Shown here piece after piece: positions 1 through 11,504 of a DNA stretch of 64,000 nucleotides; positions within the stretch are counted from its first letter, which is position 1, and each line of letters begins with the position of its first letter. The notes beneath the pieces are model-generated. The model saw only the letters and a program-made list of their open reading frames with translations, was not told the origin of the DNA and ran no database searches. The DNA is from Hanleya hanleyi (taxonomy: Eukaryota > Mollusca > Polyplacophora > Lepidopleurida > Hanleyidae), in NCBI GenBank assembly GCA_036873755.1, contig JAVTVY010039319.1, positions 62,001-126,000 of the forward strand, in the 5' to 3' direction. A program made the position numbers and the translations under genes.

Positions 1-1140
1 TCAGATAAATGGTTGTGAACAAGGTGCTCTAATATCTTGGATAGTGCGGGTAGAATACTAATAGGTCGTTAGTCTTTGGGGTTATAAGTCGCCTTTTTTA
101 AACGGTGGTACAACTTTGACAATTTTCCATATATCAGCTAGGGAAGGTACTGGACGATATACACTGTTAAAAATAAAAGTCAGGTTGATGGAAATATAAT
201 TCGCAGAGAATTTCAAGAATTTGGGATGTAAACCATCCATTCCCACTGAACCTGTCTTAAGATCTTTTAGTCGATCCGACACAAATTGTTTAGTTATCGG
301 CGAAATGGAAAATCGGATATTATCGTCAGTGTGGGTCGAAACAAAGGATCTAACATTATGGTAATCACAATCAACAGCTTCAGTCTAATTCAGGAACTGG
401 TCTGCGATTTTCACAAAGTCTGTATTAAATGCTGCCACCAGTTGAGCAGGTGTATCGGCTGAATGTTGTCATCATTATTTGTCAATGTAATAACGGGGGT
501 TGGGCTGGGGACCAGTTGTGTAAAGTACTTCCAAAAGTAACCGATGATATAATTTACTTTCTTCAAAAAGGTTTGGAAGAATCAGTTTTCGAAGATTCGA
601 TCAAGCTCAAACTCCATTTTTCGGAGTTTTGCATTGTTCTGTATTGCCATTGCGTTTGGCTTCATCGCGCACTTTTATCTTCTCACCGATATCATCAGAC
701 TACCCTTCTGGAACAGGACGATGTTTGACAAATTTCTGTTTCAAAGGAGCATGCGCATTCAGAACATTAAAAAAATAAGGCAATCCAACAAGCCATCATA
801 TCATTGATATCGTCAAAGACTTCGAGGACAGACCAAGGGATGGAATCAATATTATTAAGAAAAGAATTCGGATATCCTTTGGTGAGATTGAGAACGAGGC
901 TTCATGTGCTTTCTAACAAAATGTATAGCAGAGTAATCACTGATATTACACAGAGACACGAGGATCCAAGACATTTTCAGGTGAATAATCAATAAGTGTA
1001 GCAGATTTGTCAGTAACACGGGTAACAGTATTCACAATCTGATGACGATTATAATCATTGACGAGTCTAATCCAAGAACGCTTTTCATAAGAGTCCTTCA
1101 GCAAATCAACATTGAAGTCACCAAATCAATAAAATTCTTC
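1..1140 (-). pseudogene. Decayed non-LTR (LINE) retrotransposon, endonuclease and start of RT
   Basis: Translation of the minus strand, with frameshifts, gives pieces of a LINE ORF2 in the expected order. Around 1130-1010 there is an endonuclease-like stretch containing GDFNVDLL and then VTDKSATLIDY. Around 950-500 there is a linker with IPWSVLEVFDDINDM. Around 282-82 there is the N-terminal part of an RT domain (SVGMDGLHPKFLKFSANYIS, then IWKIVKVVPPFKKGDL). In the family these regions nick the target DNA and begin reverse transcription. The catalytic RT palm would lie upstream of position 1, outside the window. In-frame stops and frameshifts show a dead copy. It is probably of the CR1/L2/Rex1-like group, judged only from motif style. 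An identity with the other LINE fragments here cannot be tested because they cover different parts of ORF2. Confidence 0.75.
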
Positions 1141-1149
1141 ATCCTCGTT

Positions 1150-1415
1150 GAATAGTTTATTACTTCTTTAATCTAACGGCCACATTGTTAATCGCATTCC
1201 ATTAAATGACTTGATAGGGCTATTACATCATTTCTCTTGAATATTTATATCTCATGCTACCCAAGTCGGTGCCAGGGGCCATGTGGTCATGTCATTCAAG
1301 GTGTCCAAATGAAATGGTTCAATACAGCGTGACTTAATTACAAATCATCACAGGAATCCTTTTTGGTTCTTGGAATGTATTAAGATATGATGCTGTGAGA
1401 ATATTGACCCACGTG
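1150..1415. repeat. Unclassified interspersed repeat R1, copy 1
   Basis: This stretch is clearly similar to 11505-11960 and more weakly to 54355-54600. Shared landmarks are an 'agggctattacatcat' core, a 'ggggcc...gtggtcatg' segment and an 'aagcgtgact' segment. In copies 1 and 2 a Penelope-like terminal motif lies nearby. No coding potential is seen. It may be a SINE or a subterminal part of the Penelope-like element. Confidence 0.55.
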
Positions 1416-1944
1416 AGAGAAATACAAGCGTCTATTCCGCTTTTCAATATTCAGCCGTCGTCAATTTTCCCCACCTCTTGCATATCGCTCCAATTTAGTA
1501 CCTGTATATGGTAGGATTCTGCTGGTGGATTTGTATCCCCGAGGTCCGCTCTCTGTACATGTCTCTCGACAAATATATGTAGGTTTATTGTTTTGGTGGG
1601 AAATTTAAGCCGTACGACGTCGGGCATTACAGGTTAGTTTCCATGGATGTTCTTCCATTCACCAGGTTTACCCCATGTTGAGGCGTTTACTCCATCAGAC
1701 GTCCACGATGCTCATCCAGTAGCATCAGATGAGTTTTTTTAGCTGATCTGTCATCACAGCTTCCGACCTAGCGTATCTAATTGCTAGGGGTCGTGTGGAT
1801 ACTTCATAGTCTCCACATGGACAGCTGCAATAAAAGCGCGGCTGAGATACTAGAGCTACGTCCGAGAATCCACCGAATTCTCGGTTCTGAATGATAAGTG
1901 TCGACGAATGCTTTCCTGTGGAGTCATATGGTTGCTTTCCAGTC
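1416..1944. other. Unassigned repeat mosaic
   Basis: No gene is visible. Near 1425-1475 there is a damaged copy of the Penelope-like terminal motif (CAAGCGTCT...CAGCCGTCGTC). A segment near 1500-1530 ('tgtatatgg.aggattctgctggtg') recurs near 11320-11350. The stretch looks like fragments of the repeats annotated nearby. Confidence 0.4.
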
Positions 1945-2700
1945 GCCAGACGTCGTCAATTTTCCCCACCTCTTGCATATCGCCCCAATCAAAGAATTAC
2001 CGCGTCCATAATCCCTAGACCTAATGATGGCGATAGCACAAAATTAGAAGAATAAATCATAGTATACACAAAACTAGGCTAGTATCTCGCAAGAAAGAAG
2101 TTGTCTACAGTTTTTGATGAGGCCAGCAAGACATCATGATGTTCAAATAATATCAAATCTGTATCGCTGATCAGTATTCTTAATTCATATGATATACGGT
2201 GTAAAGTCGTTATTTAGCGTATGATGGATTTGACTCACGCTTTGACTGTGACTGTTCATATTAACACTATGCGGATCTTGAAATGCATGTTTTCGTACGA
2301 CCCCTAGCCACGGGTTAAGCGTAATTAGACACAAGTTACGAAACGTACCGCCATAGATCTTGCACGCTACGCTCGTATTTTGCTATCAGCATGCGATATA
2401 TATATAACCAAATTTGAGAAACTTCCAGTGCAGGTTCTTGTTGTTATTGTACAGATATATATCCAGATATGATGTTCCATTCGGCCAATCTGTGGTCGCC
2501 TTCAAATTCAGTGAAAGAGGGTAAGTCTCCTTCTCTGCGTCGTTTATATTAGGGTTCTCCACTGCAAGAATATCGTCTTATATAACGTTTGGTGAATTTA
2601 AAGAAGCGGGCTGAATGTAATTACTTGCTCTTAATGACCATCTGCATAAAATCGTATTCATAAGTAAACAGATGTAGGTCAGCCAAGACTGACTATCATC
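1945..2700 (-). pseudogene. Penelope-like element P1, 3' part, decayed
   Basis: The right-to-left reading matches the 3' half of copies P2 and P6. Around 2690-2620 the minus strand encodes a LADL.LF.YEYD-like stretch. Around 2580-2440 it encodes a TKRYI...ILAVEN-like palm region followed by a SYLDIYL-like stretch, with frameshifts. The block from 2415 to 1975 is the conserved non-coding 3' tail, ending in the family terminal motif (CGTCCATAAT, CGTCGTC). The aspartate pair of the polymerase palm is damaged. This copy is converging with P2, so the two lie tail to tail with other debris between them. Confidence 0.6.
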
Positions 2701-3004
2701 ACGCACAAATATTCATTGATCAAAGACAGATCATCAACCAAACGCATTGACTGATCAAGGCCTTTAGACCCAATTCGCTCATAAGAACGCGATATTCTGG
2801 ACTTCCACTCGCAAATATTCGTTGATCCAATTATTGATGTTTTGTATCTTATACAGCCAGACTGAGGAACTGATTCAGACATCTGGTGTAATCACCCATT
2901 TGAAAAACATGGATTAAAGGAGATGGTTCTTCGAGCACATTTCAGAAACAGCTTTTTGAACTGGTTGAAATCGTCCATTAGTAAACTCTGTCGTACTATA
3001 CATG
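2701..3004. other. No recognisable feature
   Basis: A minus-strand frame of 67 codons is open here, but it has no motif I recognise and no homology to the RT copies. It is treated as non-coding. Confidence 0.4.
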
Positions 3005-5085
3005 AGTGATAGAGTGAGTGATGAGGATCTAAAAACACTCCTGATGAAGTGACCTAAATATAGACGGCCGAGAAAAATAAACAAATAAACCTGAAGGCGG
3101 ACCAGAAGATAGTCCTGACTGCATTAGAAGAGTATGTTATTGAGTGGTCAAAGCGAATAAAAGTTGAACCTACAGTACTCCCTGATTGGCTGGACCTCAC
3201 CAAGAACAAGGCCGTTCAAACAGTCCGCAATACTGACCGTAGTACCGTTCCCCAAGGAAAACAAGTACTGAGCCTCTGTTCACAAGAAGTTCTAGCAAAT
3301 CTTCAGAGTAAATTCGTCATAGTCCCAGCACACAAAGCTCCAAATAATATAATATCCATATGTTATATATTACTATTACCAGGTGCTGATCTAGGAATTG
3401 AGTATAAGCACACCATCGCCGAATACGTCTACTTATTCCCAAAAGGAATTTACTCTGGAAGATTTATTCAACAACCACAGAACTTCTCTCAAGGAAAGAG
3501 GTATTTATCTTCCATCCACCCATAACGATATACCGAGGGTGTACTGGACTTCCAAAATGCATAAATCCCCATACAAAGCTAGATTCATAGCTGGTTCTAG
3601 AAGCTGGAGGTAAAAGCATTTTGGGAAAGGGTATTGTGTCACTAAGAACCCTCGCATTGAACGGTAGGTACTTCATGTAGGAGGATATTGTTCAAGTCTT
3701 TATGCAGCTGAAAAGGCTCAAGTCTAGACATATTGTTGTCCCCAGACTTGGCTATTGTATGCATTGTCTCGTGATTCTTACATGGAGTATGAACCCATTG
3801 AACGTAGGTGGATATTGAAAACTCAAAATGTCTTACAGAAGAACTTGATGCTGAAGGTCAAATACCGTACCGACGTGTATCCACCTGGGATTTTTCGACT
3901 CTCTATACTACAATCTCTCATCAAGACCTTATGGTCCGTCTTAGTTCATTAAAAGTATCTGTGTTCAAGAAAACTGATCACAGATATATTAATGTCAGAA
4001 GCCATAAAGCATTCTTCAGATCTACTACATACAAGGGATATCATTCATGGGATGCTTCTTTGTTTATAAAGTTGCTCTAATTCCTCATTAATATCTATGT
4101 GAAATTTGGCAATACAATATATCAGCAGCATATAGGTATTGCATTGGGTACTAATTATGCACCCCTTTTGGCCTACCTATATATGTTCTCTTATGAATAC
4201 AACTAATGTACAGAGGCTTTAAAAAACATATTCAAAACCCGTTCCTTCTCATTCACCAAACGCTATATAGCCGATCTTCTCGCTGTGGATAATCGCTATA
4301 TAAATGACTCAGTGAAGGATACATATCCACCTGAAGGAAACTACAGATAGCCCTAGCCCTATATATCTTTAAAAATGAAGCGGGCCTTCCCTCTCGTCGA
4401 CTTTATGACAAAAGAGATGATTACAATTTCGACATCGTAAACTATCCCTATCCGGGCAGTAATATACAAGAGGGACCTGCATATGGCGTATACATATCTC
4501 GCCTAGTTGCATTCGCTAGATTCAGTGTTAAATGTAATCAACGTCACAAAACATTATTGCAGAAACTTGAAAAACAGAGCTATATCATCAAGCGCCTCTA
4601 CGGAAAGTTTCTTAAATTGGGCGATACATATCGCATGCTGATAGTAAAATACGAGCGTAGCGTGCAAGATCTATGGCGTACGTTTCGTAACTTATGTCTA
4701 ATTCCGCTTACCCCGGGGCTAGGAGCCGTATGAACCTAAGCATTTCAAGATCTTCATAGCGTTCATATGAACCGTCACAATCAAAGCGTGACTGAGATAC
4801 ATCATACTCTAGATAACGACTTTACAACGTATATCATATGGGTTAAGGATACTGATCAGCGATACGGATTTGATATTTTTGGAACATCGTGATGTCTTGC
4901 TGGTATCATTGAAAACTGTTAACCCGTTTCTGTCTGAAAGGAAATCAGCCTAGTTTTATGTATACTATGATTTATCCATTTAATTTGATGCTAACGTTAT
5001 TATAGGAATTAGGTCTTCGGATTATGGACGCGGAAATTCTTTAATGGACGACGGCTAAATATTAAATGATGAACTAGACGTTTGT
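3005..5085 (+). pseudogene. Penelope-like element P2, nearly full RT region, inactivated
   Basis: Frameshifted coding blocks run in the order expected for a Penelope-type RT. They are an N-terminal block (VVPADKAPN-like, about 3320-3360), a WTSKMHKSPYKARFIAGSR block (about 3545-3600), DFSTLYTTISHQDL (about 3890-3935), QQHIGIALGT (about 4125-4155), FTKRYIADLLAVDN (about 4250-4295) and a C-terminal GPAYGVYISRLVAFAR block (about 4470-4520). The polymerase YIDD box reads YIAD, so one catalytic aspartate is lost, and several stops are present. A conserved 3' tail follows to the terminal motif at about 5038-5085 (ATGGACGACGG). No GIY-YIG endonuclease is visible. Assignment to Penelope-like elements rests on motif order; another orphan RT class is possible. 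Confidence 0.65.
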
Positions 5086-5600
5086 ATATATGTGTTATGT
5101 AAATATTGCTACAAACGAGTCAATGTCCCTGTTAAAATCTGTGGACAAATTTCGGTCTATGTCCCTCGAGCAGGACGTATATCCAAATCCTTCTTCATTA
5201 GTGGCGTCGCGTATGTCTGTCCACCTGTCTACTTATTTCACTGCTGATCCATGCGTATAGAGCCCTATCGATTTCATTATGTGTGTCCAGATAATTGTCC
5301 CAAGCCCATTCTTCGATGCTTGATCTGTCTGTCTCGTGACACCATCATCTGTCGGGTACAGTAGGCTTACCACAGATTAAGGATGCCAGTCCATCTAAAA
5401 ATGATGAAAGACCCCTCTGTGGGTTTGCATAGCGCCGTGTGCGTCTACCTAAATTTTGCGGACGAGAGAATGGGTTAAAGAAGACCCTCCATGTCCCCAG
5501 TTTCCAAACATGAATTGCAGGTAAGCACCTAAAAGGTGCGTGGACCCCTCAGCCCGTTTTTATTAGTCAAGTAGGATCAGGGCTGCATCTAGAAACAATT
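5086..5600. other. No recognisable feature
   Basis: I see no coding stretch, repeat match or hairpin here that I can support. Confidence 0.4.
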
Positions 5601-5799
5601 TAGTTCTGGAAAACGTATGGGCGCCCAAAATTCAAATGAAACAAAAAACGAAACTGTTGTTGTTGTTCAATTTGAAAGGATGTCTGAAGGAAATACTCAT
5701 AGAAAAAGCTTCTGGGAGCCTCAATATCGATCCGATTGCATAGCTGGGTATTGAATTTCATGTTAATAAGCCTCTGCAGGCCTTCAAATGGCGCACAGT

Positions 5800-5885
5800 G
5801 AAAATATAGGAGGAAATTTGCAAAAATATAGGAGAAATATAGGAATTTTCTGAATAAAATATACGAAAATATAGGAAATAAAGGA
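5800..5885 (+). repeat. ATATAGGAAA-type short tandem repeat, block 1
   Basis: Degenerate units of about 9-11 bases around 'aaatatagga' are repeated. The same unit recurs in the same orientation at 7030-7130. A 'caggccttcaa' flank at 5777 is met by its reverse complement at about 7133, so the flanks are inverted while the units are direct. Confidence 0.6.
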
Positions 5886-5940
5886 GTGTAAGACAGGTCT
5901 GTACTACATTGTATGTTCCACACTTGGTAGTTTTCTGGTG

Positions 5941-6602
5941 TTTAAAGTGATCGTAAACCCTCAAGTAAAGTTTCCATCAAATAAAAGACCATTGCAAACA
6001 GTGTGGGGAAATATTTATTGTAATTTTTTACGATTTTATTACACAGAGTAAACTGCAAATAAAGCATGGTATTCTATGGTGGTCTGTTGCAATCATATCA
6101 AGGTCCATTGACGTCACACACCTATAACATATATTTCAAACTTTGTATGCACTTTCCAATGCTTGATTCAAGCTTAAGGTGTGTATAATTTGAGTTTCAA
6201 CACAGACTCACGGTTCCAATGTGAATGTTTCACCAAAATCTGGAAGATGGTAACTCATAAGTGTCAAGTCCATTTGAATCTTGCATTTAATTTCCCCGAT
6301 TTTGGTGAAACATGCACGTTGGAACAGTGAGATCTGTGTTGAAACTCAAAGTATGCACACATTAAGCTTGAATCAAGAATTGGAAAGTGCATACAAAGTT
6401 TGAAATATATGTATTAAGGCAGTGTGACGTCACTGGACCTAGATATGATGTCAACAGACCAACATAAAAAACCATGCTTTATTTGCAGTTTACTCTGTGT
6501 AATAAAATCCTAAAAAAAAAATACAATAAATATTTTCCGACACTGTTCGCAATGGTGTTTCATTTGATGAAAACTTGACTTGAGGGCTTACGATCACTTT
6601 AA
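5941..6602. repeat. Long imperfect hairpin, arms about 300 bp
   Basis: The stretch from about 5941 to 6243 is the reverse complement, with scattered mismatches, of about 6295-6602. Paired landmarks are 'aaagtgatcgtaa' with 'ttacgatcacttt', and 'tttactctgtgtaataaaat' on the right arm with its complement near 6035-6055. The loop is about 50 bases. It encodes nothing recognisable. This is typical of a foldback MITE or the fused ends of a TIR element. Confidence 0.8.
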
Positions 6603-6611
6603 TCAAATTGG

Positions 6612-6848
6612 GCCATTGTCACTTAATAAGTTGTTTAGCATGACCAGATCTCAGCTATATTTTGAGGGCAAATAATTAAAATAGATGAGGGATTTACATT
6701 TTCATGAGTAAAACTTGTTCATTCTCTTCATTTTCATATACAATTTGTTTGCAATTCAATAATTAATAATAAATAATTATAGCATCTAGCATGTGTATTT
6801 AAAAAATCAAGGTCATGCTAAACAACCAATTAAGTGACAAAGGCCATA
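6612..6848. repeat. Second inverted repeat adjoining the long hairpin
   Basis: 'gtcacttaataagttgttta' near 6619 pairs with 'aaccaattaagtgac' near 6824, and the pairing continues through 'ggtcatgcta'. Arms are about 35-40 bases around an AT-rich centre. It sits immediately next to the 5941-6602 hairpin and may be part of the same composite element. Confidence 0.7.
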
Positions 6849-7029
6849 CTTTCACTGAGTGCGGTCATAGTGATGGTCTTTCAGGTGACCTGTTCTGTTA
6901 TTTGATTCAGCATAGAGAGACTGAAATGTTTCATATTTGCCGAGCGAAGCGAGGCGAAAAAAATTTTTGAAATGTATTTCCTCACGTCAGTTTGACTCAT
7001 CACGGAGCATTGATGAAAGTTTTCATGAG

Positions 7030-7130
7030 AAAAAGTCAAAATATAGGAAATATAGGAGGTTTTGAGTAAAATATAGGAAAATATAGGAATGACTAAAAAA
7101 TATAGGAAAATATAGGAAATATAGGAGGCA
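7030..7130 (+). repeat. ATATAGGAAA-type short tandem repeat, block 2
   Basis: About nine degenerate copies of the 'aaatatagga' unit. Together with block 1 it brackets the hairpin cluster, so all of this may be one element. Confidence 0.6.
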
Positions 7131-7639
7131 CTTGAAGGCCTGCCTCTGTTTTGTGATTGACCACAGGCTCTTTGCGCCGAAATTCACTAAAAAAAATTGG
7201 ACTCTCAATAATGAATTACGAAAGGAACTGGGAGTTTGGGATCGAAACCTGCAAAAAATCACTGGATACAGCCCTGCGGATACAGTTTGTGTGATTTCTG
7301 TACCTATATAATATACTTTGTTTTCACGTGAGTGGTGTGCTGGGATTACAGCATGCAAGAAAGTGTAGCTTTATCAGTGGCAATTTATGCATTGCACAAC
7401 TGTGATAACAATTAATGGCATAGAAACACAGTGATTGACACAGGCCCACCATTATCATTACTGGGGGGGGCATAAGCTCCGGATATGCAAACTGGTTCAA
7501 AATTGCACAGAGTCAGGCTAAAATGGGCTCTCCTAATCACTCGTTTTAAATAATTTCCAAGGTACATTCACATGTTTGGTGACAAAAATTGAAGCATTAT
7601 GTTGTACCAGTTAAAAGTGTGGACACATATATGGTTCCT

Positions 7640-8150
7640 GCAAAAGTTTTAGGATAAATCATATGATGTGGAATAGAATAATTTAACAGCAAAAATTGAA
7701 GAAAAATGTTGTCCTTCATTTAAGGCGACGCGAAATTCAAACTAACAGGGGTTCGATACTGCAGGGATTCCCCTGCCAGTTATTTCATATTATACTTTTG
7801 AAATAGAATATGTTTTGTGCAAAAAGCTTTAGGATAAATCATATGATGTGGAGTAAAATGATTTAAGAGCAAAATTGAATAAAAATGTTGTCCTTCATTT
7901 AAGGCGACGCGAAATTCAAACTAACAGGGGTTCGATACTGCAAGGATTCTCCTGCCAGATATTTCATATTATACTTCTGAAATAAAATATGGTTTGTGCA
8001 CAAGCTTTCGGATAAATCGATGTAGCAAAATTGAAGAAAAATATTGTCCTTCATTTAAGGTGACGCGAAATTCAAACCTAATAGGGGTTCGATACTGCGG
8101 GAACGCCCCGCCGGTTATTTCCTCTTGTACTTCTGAAATAAAATGTCACC
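7640..8150 (+). repeat. Three tandem units of about 180 bp
   Basis: Each unit starts near 'ttaggataaatcatatgatg' (7648, 7829; a degenerate third near 8006). Each contains 'ttgtccttcatttaaggcga' and then 'ggggttcgatactgc' followed by a short G/C-rich hairpin. The 'ggttcgata' part resembles a pol III B box, but no A box is evident. The units diverge by substitutions and small indels. No ORF is shared by all three. Confidence 0.75.
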
Positions 8151-8599
8151 AAACCGTTAGTTATTACTATAAAGGAATATATTTTTGGTTATTCCACATA
8201 TCTGTGTGAATAAACAATGTACAATGCATCTCATACATATCACATGAGGCTGAGAAGCTGTGGATAGGAAAAAGTCCAGAACTTTAACATTTAGTGCCCC
8301 ATGGATGAGGAAATCCTCCCGAGGGTAGTGCATAGGTTGAACAAGTGTAGCATCAAGTAAGCTCCAAGATAAATGGGAATTGAGGGTTCCATCTAATGAT
8401 AATCTTGAATCTTGAATCTTGAATGGACCAGGCTTTCTTGTATCAGCGAACCTTCAAAAGTCACAATGAAACATGCCACCAAGGGTTCCCGATGGGCATA
8501 GATAACAGTGCAAAAGCTAAGCCATCAATAAATAATACAAAAAAATAACTTAAAATCATGAAATCATCATAGCCATCTGAAAATCTAATCATTTCATCA

Positions 8600-8730
8600 G
8601 TCAACATTCAGGAAGCTCTCACCAAAGTTTGGTCAGGCCTGACTTCATAGATCTGCAGATATTCAGCGGACAAGAACATGTTGACGGACGGACGGACGGA
8701 CGGACGGACGTACATACGTACATGGCAACG
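8600..8730. repeat. Truncated mollusc-type repeat with a GACG tract
   Basis: A 'caccaaagtttggtcaggcc' segment is followed by 'gcggacaagaac' and then (GACG)n at about 8684-8709. A similar order, an 'aagtttggtacc' segment then TGACC units and a GACGGAC tract, occurs at 57940-59000. This is probably a short copy of a related repeat. Confidence 0.5.
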
Positions 8731-8807
8731 ACAAGACCCCACAACCCTATGGACTGAGGGGTAATGAATGGAGTTCCACAATAAATTTCTAGCTCTACTC
8801 TCGGAAC

Positions 8808-9419
8808 TATGATGGCCGAGAAGGGACATCGCTGTATTGTGGTAATGAATCTGGACCGACACACGAAGGCAGGATGCGAAGTCAGGATGCGAAAGACGAA
8901 GGCATGATGCGAAGCGCGAAGTCAGGATGCGAAATCAAAACATGAAGCGCGAAGTCAGGATGCGAAGTCGCGAAGGCAGGATGCGAAGTGGCGAAGCCAG
9001 GATGCGAAGCGCGAAGTCAGGATGCGAAATCAAAACAAAGCATTGCAAAGACTGGAAGCGAAGCGCGAAGTCAGGATGCGAAGGCAGGATGCGAAGCGCG
9101 AAGGATGCGAAGCGCGAAGTCAGGATGCGAAGTGGCGAAGCCAGGATGCGAAGCGCGAAGTCAGGATGCGAAGTCAGGATGCGAAGCGCGAAGTCAGGAT
9201 GCGAAGTCGCGAAGGCAGGATGCGAAATCAAAACATGAAGCGCGAAGTCACGGCACCTAACTTCGCGACTTCGCATCCTGCCTTCGCGACTTCGCATCCT
9301 GACTTCGCGCTTCGCATCCTGACTTCGCATCCTGACTTCGCGCTTCGCATCCTGGCTTCGCCACTTCGCATCCTGCCTTCGCCACTTCGCATCCTGACTT
9401 CGCGCTTCGCATCCTGCCG
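8808..9419. repeat. Minisatellite arm S1 with internal orientation switch
   Basis: The left end (TATGATGGCCGAGAAGGGAC) is the same terminus as the foldback element at 36979-40657. Units of about 17-21 bases around AGTCAGGATGCGAAGCGCGA run forward from about 8868 to 9250. After a short 'acggcaccta' spacer the same units run in reverse complement to 9419. Several frames are open on both strands because the unit lacks stop codons in most phases. These are not genes. The opposite element end is not seen, so this is a truncated copy. Confidence 0.85.
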
Positions 9420-9429
9420 GTTGGTTTTC

Positions 9430-10370
9430 CGTGTAATCATTCCTCATGTCCAAACTGTAGCATTGATGCATATAGTATGGCTTCATTATCCAGGGAAATA
9501 AGAGTCAATCATAACAAAAAGATCAATTTTCGAAAAGGTTGTACGGATTACTCATGAACATCTTCTGATATTCCTGTGATTGCAAGGAATATCTGGTCCA
9601 AGACCAAAGTCACTTGAACGACTTGTACGATTTGTCGTTCTCCTGCGCGTCTGTGGATAAGGCCTAAAGGACGCTCTCTGGTACTAATACACAAAATTCG
9701 CTCTTCATAATTAGGTCAGCAAATGTGATTCAATAGAGGCCAAAAAAATACTTTACCGCAGACTACAAACTCTCATTAGTCGAGAATGGGTCAAGCTGTT
9801 GAATGTCCATAAATTAAAAGTTTTCAAACGGACGAGTTTGGATACAATATTTATTTTCGCCGCAACAGCCTTCCTTTGATTGGTCAAGGCATTCTGGGTA
9901 GCAAATCACTAGTAACATCAAATAACAAAATGGTCAGCATGTATTAGCAGAGAAAGGGTGTGATCGAACTCTGAGCGGGGAGACTCCCATACTGATTTGC
10001 TTTTGGGCGATCATTTCAAAACTAATAACATCGAAGTGAAATATTCAACCTCTCATCCGTCCATTAGAATAGTATGTCGTATTCAAATACATGCATGGGC
10101 CAACAATGTTACTGGGCTTGATCGATTTTAAATAACAAAATCAAATTCTCGCTACCCCGAGAGAATAATTCGATTTGAAGGTCAGTCTCACTCCAAACAG
10201 TTAATCGGAATCTGTGTGTGATAATGCGATATTGATCTAATATCTCAAATAGTACAAAATATAAATATTTGAAAACCCGATTTACTGATGCACTGATCAT
10301 GTTTAGTTATCGGTTCATGATAATTTAGGTCAGGATATGTTCGAGTCAATGTACAGTAAAGCACCACGCT
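9430..10370. other. No recognisable feature
   Basis: Unique-looking AT-leaning sequence. I see no repeat shared with the rest of the window and no supportable ORF. Confidence 0.4.
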
Positions 10371-10374
10371 AGAA

Positions 10375-10855
10375 TTACAAGCGTCTAGTCCGTCATCCAT
10401 AATTCAGCCGTCGTCCATTAAAGAATATCCGCGTCCATAATACAAAGACTTATTCCATATTCCATATAACAGTATTAGCACCAAATTCAAAAGGACAATC
10501 ATAGTATACATAAACTAGTTTCCTGCAAGAGAGAAGCGGTCAACGGTTTTCAATGATGCCGACAAGACATCATGATGTTCCAAAAATATAAAATCCGTAT
10601 CGCTGATCAGTATTCTTAATCCATAATAATCGTTGTAAAGTCGTCATCTAGAGAATGATGTATCTCAGTCATGCTTTGATTGTGACTGTTCATATGAACA
10701 CCACGAGGATCTTGAAGTACATGAGTTCATACGGCCCCTAGCCCCGGGTTAAGCGGAATTAGACACAAGTTACGAAACGTAACGCCATAGATCTTGCACG
10801 CTACGCTCGTATTTTGCTATCAGCATGCGATATGTATCGCCACATTTGAGAAACT
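10375..10855 (-). pseudogene. Penelope-like element P3, 3' tail only
   Basis: On the minus strand the last coding residues of the family lie near 10855-10790. The conserved non-coding tail follows, ending with the terminal motif at about 10440-10375. This is a severely 5'-truncated copy, as expected for target-primed insertion. Confidence 0.7.
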
Positions 10856-11504
10856 TTGAGTGAAGGCTAATAATGACTGCATGTCTATCACTGAATACAA
10901 TATGACAAGCGAGCAATACGAGGTATATGAAAACCGCTAATTGGTGATAACCGGAAAGAGAAAATGTAGTTGATATTCTTCCTTCCGCACAGTCTATTAT
11001 CTACCGGTGGATAACTTCCTGTCTAACAAAACAGCTATAAATCGTTTCGGAAGGACCATACCGTTATTTATTCTGTGTGGATAGAGATTTTTAATGGTTT
11101 CCGTTAAATCAAAGTTTGAGCTTCACAGTAGTGTAACGTTAACGTCTTGTCGTACCTCTATAGATTTAAAGTGAAGGCTTTCCCAATGTCTTCCTGACCA
11201 CCAAGCAGAGATTGGCATGCATTCAGATGATGCAGTCAGAAAATCTGTGGATCATATAAATTCTTGTCAGTACGCCGTCATTTTTTTTCTACCACCATTT
11301 TATGCTGCGTTTAATTGTTATCTGTATATGGCGAGATTCTGCTGGTGAAAGTTTAGTTCCCGAGGCTTGTCATCTGTACAAATCATTGTGATTCTAGTGA
11401 TTGTCAGTCACAAGGTGGAGAATGAATCTCTTGGTCGGCGTCGGGCCTCACATACATGTGCTTTGAATAAGATCTTGCATTCTACTGATATTTTCTCCGT
11501 CTGC
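10856..11504. other. No recognisable gene
   Basis: Non-coding. The segment near 11320-11365 resembles 1500-1545, so part of it is repeat-derived. Nothing else is assigned. Confidence 0.4.

Noticed and set aside
8684..8709. GACG tract considered as a CRISPR-like or regulatory array
   Set aside because: It is a plain tetranucleotide repeat. There are no spacers, and no CRISPR array exists anywhere in this animal sequence.
8927..9501. Several overlapping frames of 80-183 codons on both strands
   Set aside because: All are translations of the GATGCGAAG minisatellite, whose unit lacks stops in most phases. The products are simple repeats of RMRSAKSGCE type.
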